Source: an uncultured Chromatiaceae bacterium
GTDB lineage: Bacteria > Pseudomonadota > Gammaproteobacteria > Enterobacterales > Alteromonadaceae
Assembly: GCA_946482325.1 (NCBI GenBank)
Contig: CAMLRA010000066.1
Span: 1 to 20,338 of the forward strand
Direction of reading: 5' to 3'
DNA: 20,338 bases
The position numbers were made by a program, and so were the translations under genes. Of this stretch, positions 19,596-20,338 are shown one piece after another (position 1 is the first letter of the stretch; the number at the start of each line of letters is the position of its first letter). Below the pieces are notes generated by a model. That model was not told the origin of the DNA and did not search any database. It worked only from the letters and a program-made list of their open reading frames with translations.

Positions 19596-20338
19596 GACTG
19601 GCCTCCCGGAACTGCTGTAAGGTGGTCATTGCCTGATCTGTAGCGAGCAGGTCAAGCACGGCTTGAGTATTGGCGACCAAGTCTTCACCATGGCCACAGA
19701 TCTTCAGCATCGCAGCGACATTGGCCGCGATGGCCTCCTGATGCGCTTGCGGGGCTTTGCCCGCCAAAATATTTCGGGTGGCGTCGGCGTTGTCAGCGGG
19801 TTTGCCGCCGCGCAGCGCTTCGAGCGGCACCGGCGAGAGACCAAAATCGGCTGCGGTTAAGCGGAACTGATGGATTTGGCCGTCACGGACTTCACAGACA
19901 TCGGTGACACCATGCAAAGCAATTTCGTCACAGCCTTCACCGTGCACCACCCAGGCGCGTTCGACGCCCAATTGCAGCAGCGCCTGCGCCAACACCGGGC
20001 ATAACGCTTTGTCATACACGCCCAGCAGCTGGAATTTCGGCGCTGCCGGGTTCAGTAAAGGCCCAAGCAAATTAAACAAAGTCCGGCTTTTTAAGGCGGT
20101 ACGGACTGTCATCGCATGGCGAATGCCACTGTGATACACAGGCGCAAACAAAAAGCTGACGCCGGCCTGTTGCAACGTGCGGGCGGCAGTCTCTGGGCTC
20201 ATCTGGATATCGATACCCAGTTGTTCCAGCAAATCAGCCGAACCGCTTTGTGACGACACGCTGCGGTTGCCGTGTTTGGCCACTTTTAAGCCGATGGCTG
20301 CTGCGACAATCGCGGCAGTGGTAGAAATATTGATGGTA
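19585..20338 (-). CDS. trpD: Anthranilate phosphoribosyltransferase TrpD (5' end outside window)
   Basis: The frame stays open to the right edge, so the N-terminus (about 90-100 residues) is missing; ~250 residues are seen. TrpD moves phosphoribose from PRPP to anthranilate. Conserved blocks visible are TINISTTAAIVAAAIG, KHGNRSVSS and GSADLLEQLG (PRPP and anthranilate binding), RTLFNLLGPLLNP, and HGEGCDEI. The GTG near 20283 lies within the conserved KVAKHGNR core and is not the real start. The gene is followed with an 11-bp overlap by trpCF. trpE and trpG would be expected upstream, outside the window; no leader or attenuator can be judged from here. Confidence 0.95.
   Translation of the reverse strand, partial: TINISTTAAIVAAAIGLKVAKHGNRSVSSQSGSADLLEQLGIDIQMSPETAARTLQQAGVSFLFAPVYHSGIRHAMTVRTALKSRTLFNLLGPLLNPAAPKFQLLGVYDKALCPVLAQALLQLGVERAWVVHGEGCDEIALHGVTDVCEVRDGQIHQFRLTAADFGLSPVPLEALRGGKPADNADATRNILAGKAPQAHQEAIAANVAAMLKICGHGEDLVANTQAVLDLLATDQAMTTLQQFREASHGN

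Overview
The window reads as an ordinary stretch of chromosome from a free-living gammaproteobacterium. The TrpC-TrpF fusion, the thiC-thiDE-thiF-thiS-thiG-thiH gene order, the C-terminal part of an M14 peptidase and the exported hydrolases together suggest a Rheinheimera/Alishewanella-like or Shewanella-like lineage. That placement is inference from gene content and protein resemblance; no search was run. No tRNA, rRNA, insertion sequence, phage gene or CRISPR array was seen.

Layout, left to right. (1) 1-774 (+): C-terminal part of an M14-type metallopeptidase, closed by a bidirectional terminator. (2) 866-1966 (-): secreted M35/aspzincin metalloprotease. It diverges across a ~300 bp intergenic region from (3) 2271-3641 (+): an exported serine hydrolase of the beta-lactamase/PBP superfamily, followed by another bidirectional terminator. 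(4) 3720-6711 (-): a three-gene operon of a periplasmic adaptor (HlyD/RND type), a LytS-type sensor kinase and a LytTR response regulator, with its own promoter and no transporter gene. (5) 6849-13149 (-): a tightly overlapping thiamin operon, thiC-thiDE-thiF-thiS-thiG-thiH, driven by a promoter at 13493-13522 and preceded by a canonical TPP riboswitch (13401-13487) and a ~250-nt structured leader. (6) 13592-14719 (+): exported DUF547 protein, divergent from thi. (7) 14918-16069 (+): LasA/beta-lytic-type M23 endopeptidase. (8) 16143-20338 (-): trpD(partial)-trpCF-trpB-trpA, whose end converges on (7) at a shared terminator.

How the parts work together. The thi operon makes both halves of thiamin phosphate: ThiC makes HMP-P; ThiF, ThiS, ThiG and ThiH make the thiazole; ThiDE phosphorylates HMP-P and joins the halves. 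TPP feeds back through the riboswitch. The trp genes cover the steps from anthranilate to tryptophan. The exported hydrolases look like a nutrient-scavenging or bacteriolytic set.

The most interesting signals are in non-coding DNA. The thiC leader contains a 12-bp complement to the 5' strand of the TPP aptamer placed just before a hairpin that can hide the thiC Shine-Dalgarno, plus a perfect 10-bp long-range helix that would bring the two together. A 73-bp structured inverted repeat fills the gap immediately after thiH. Among proteins, the adaptor-LytS-LytR operon and the diverged ThiD half of ThiDE deserve a second look.
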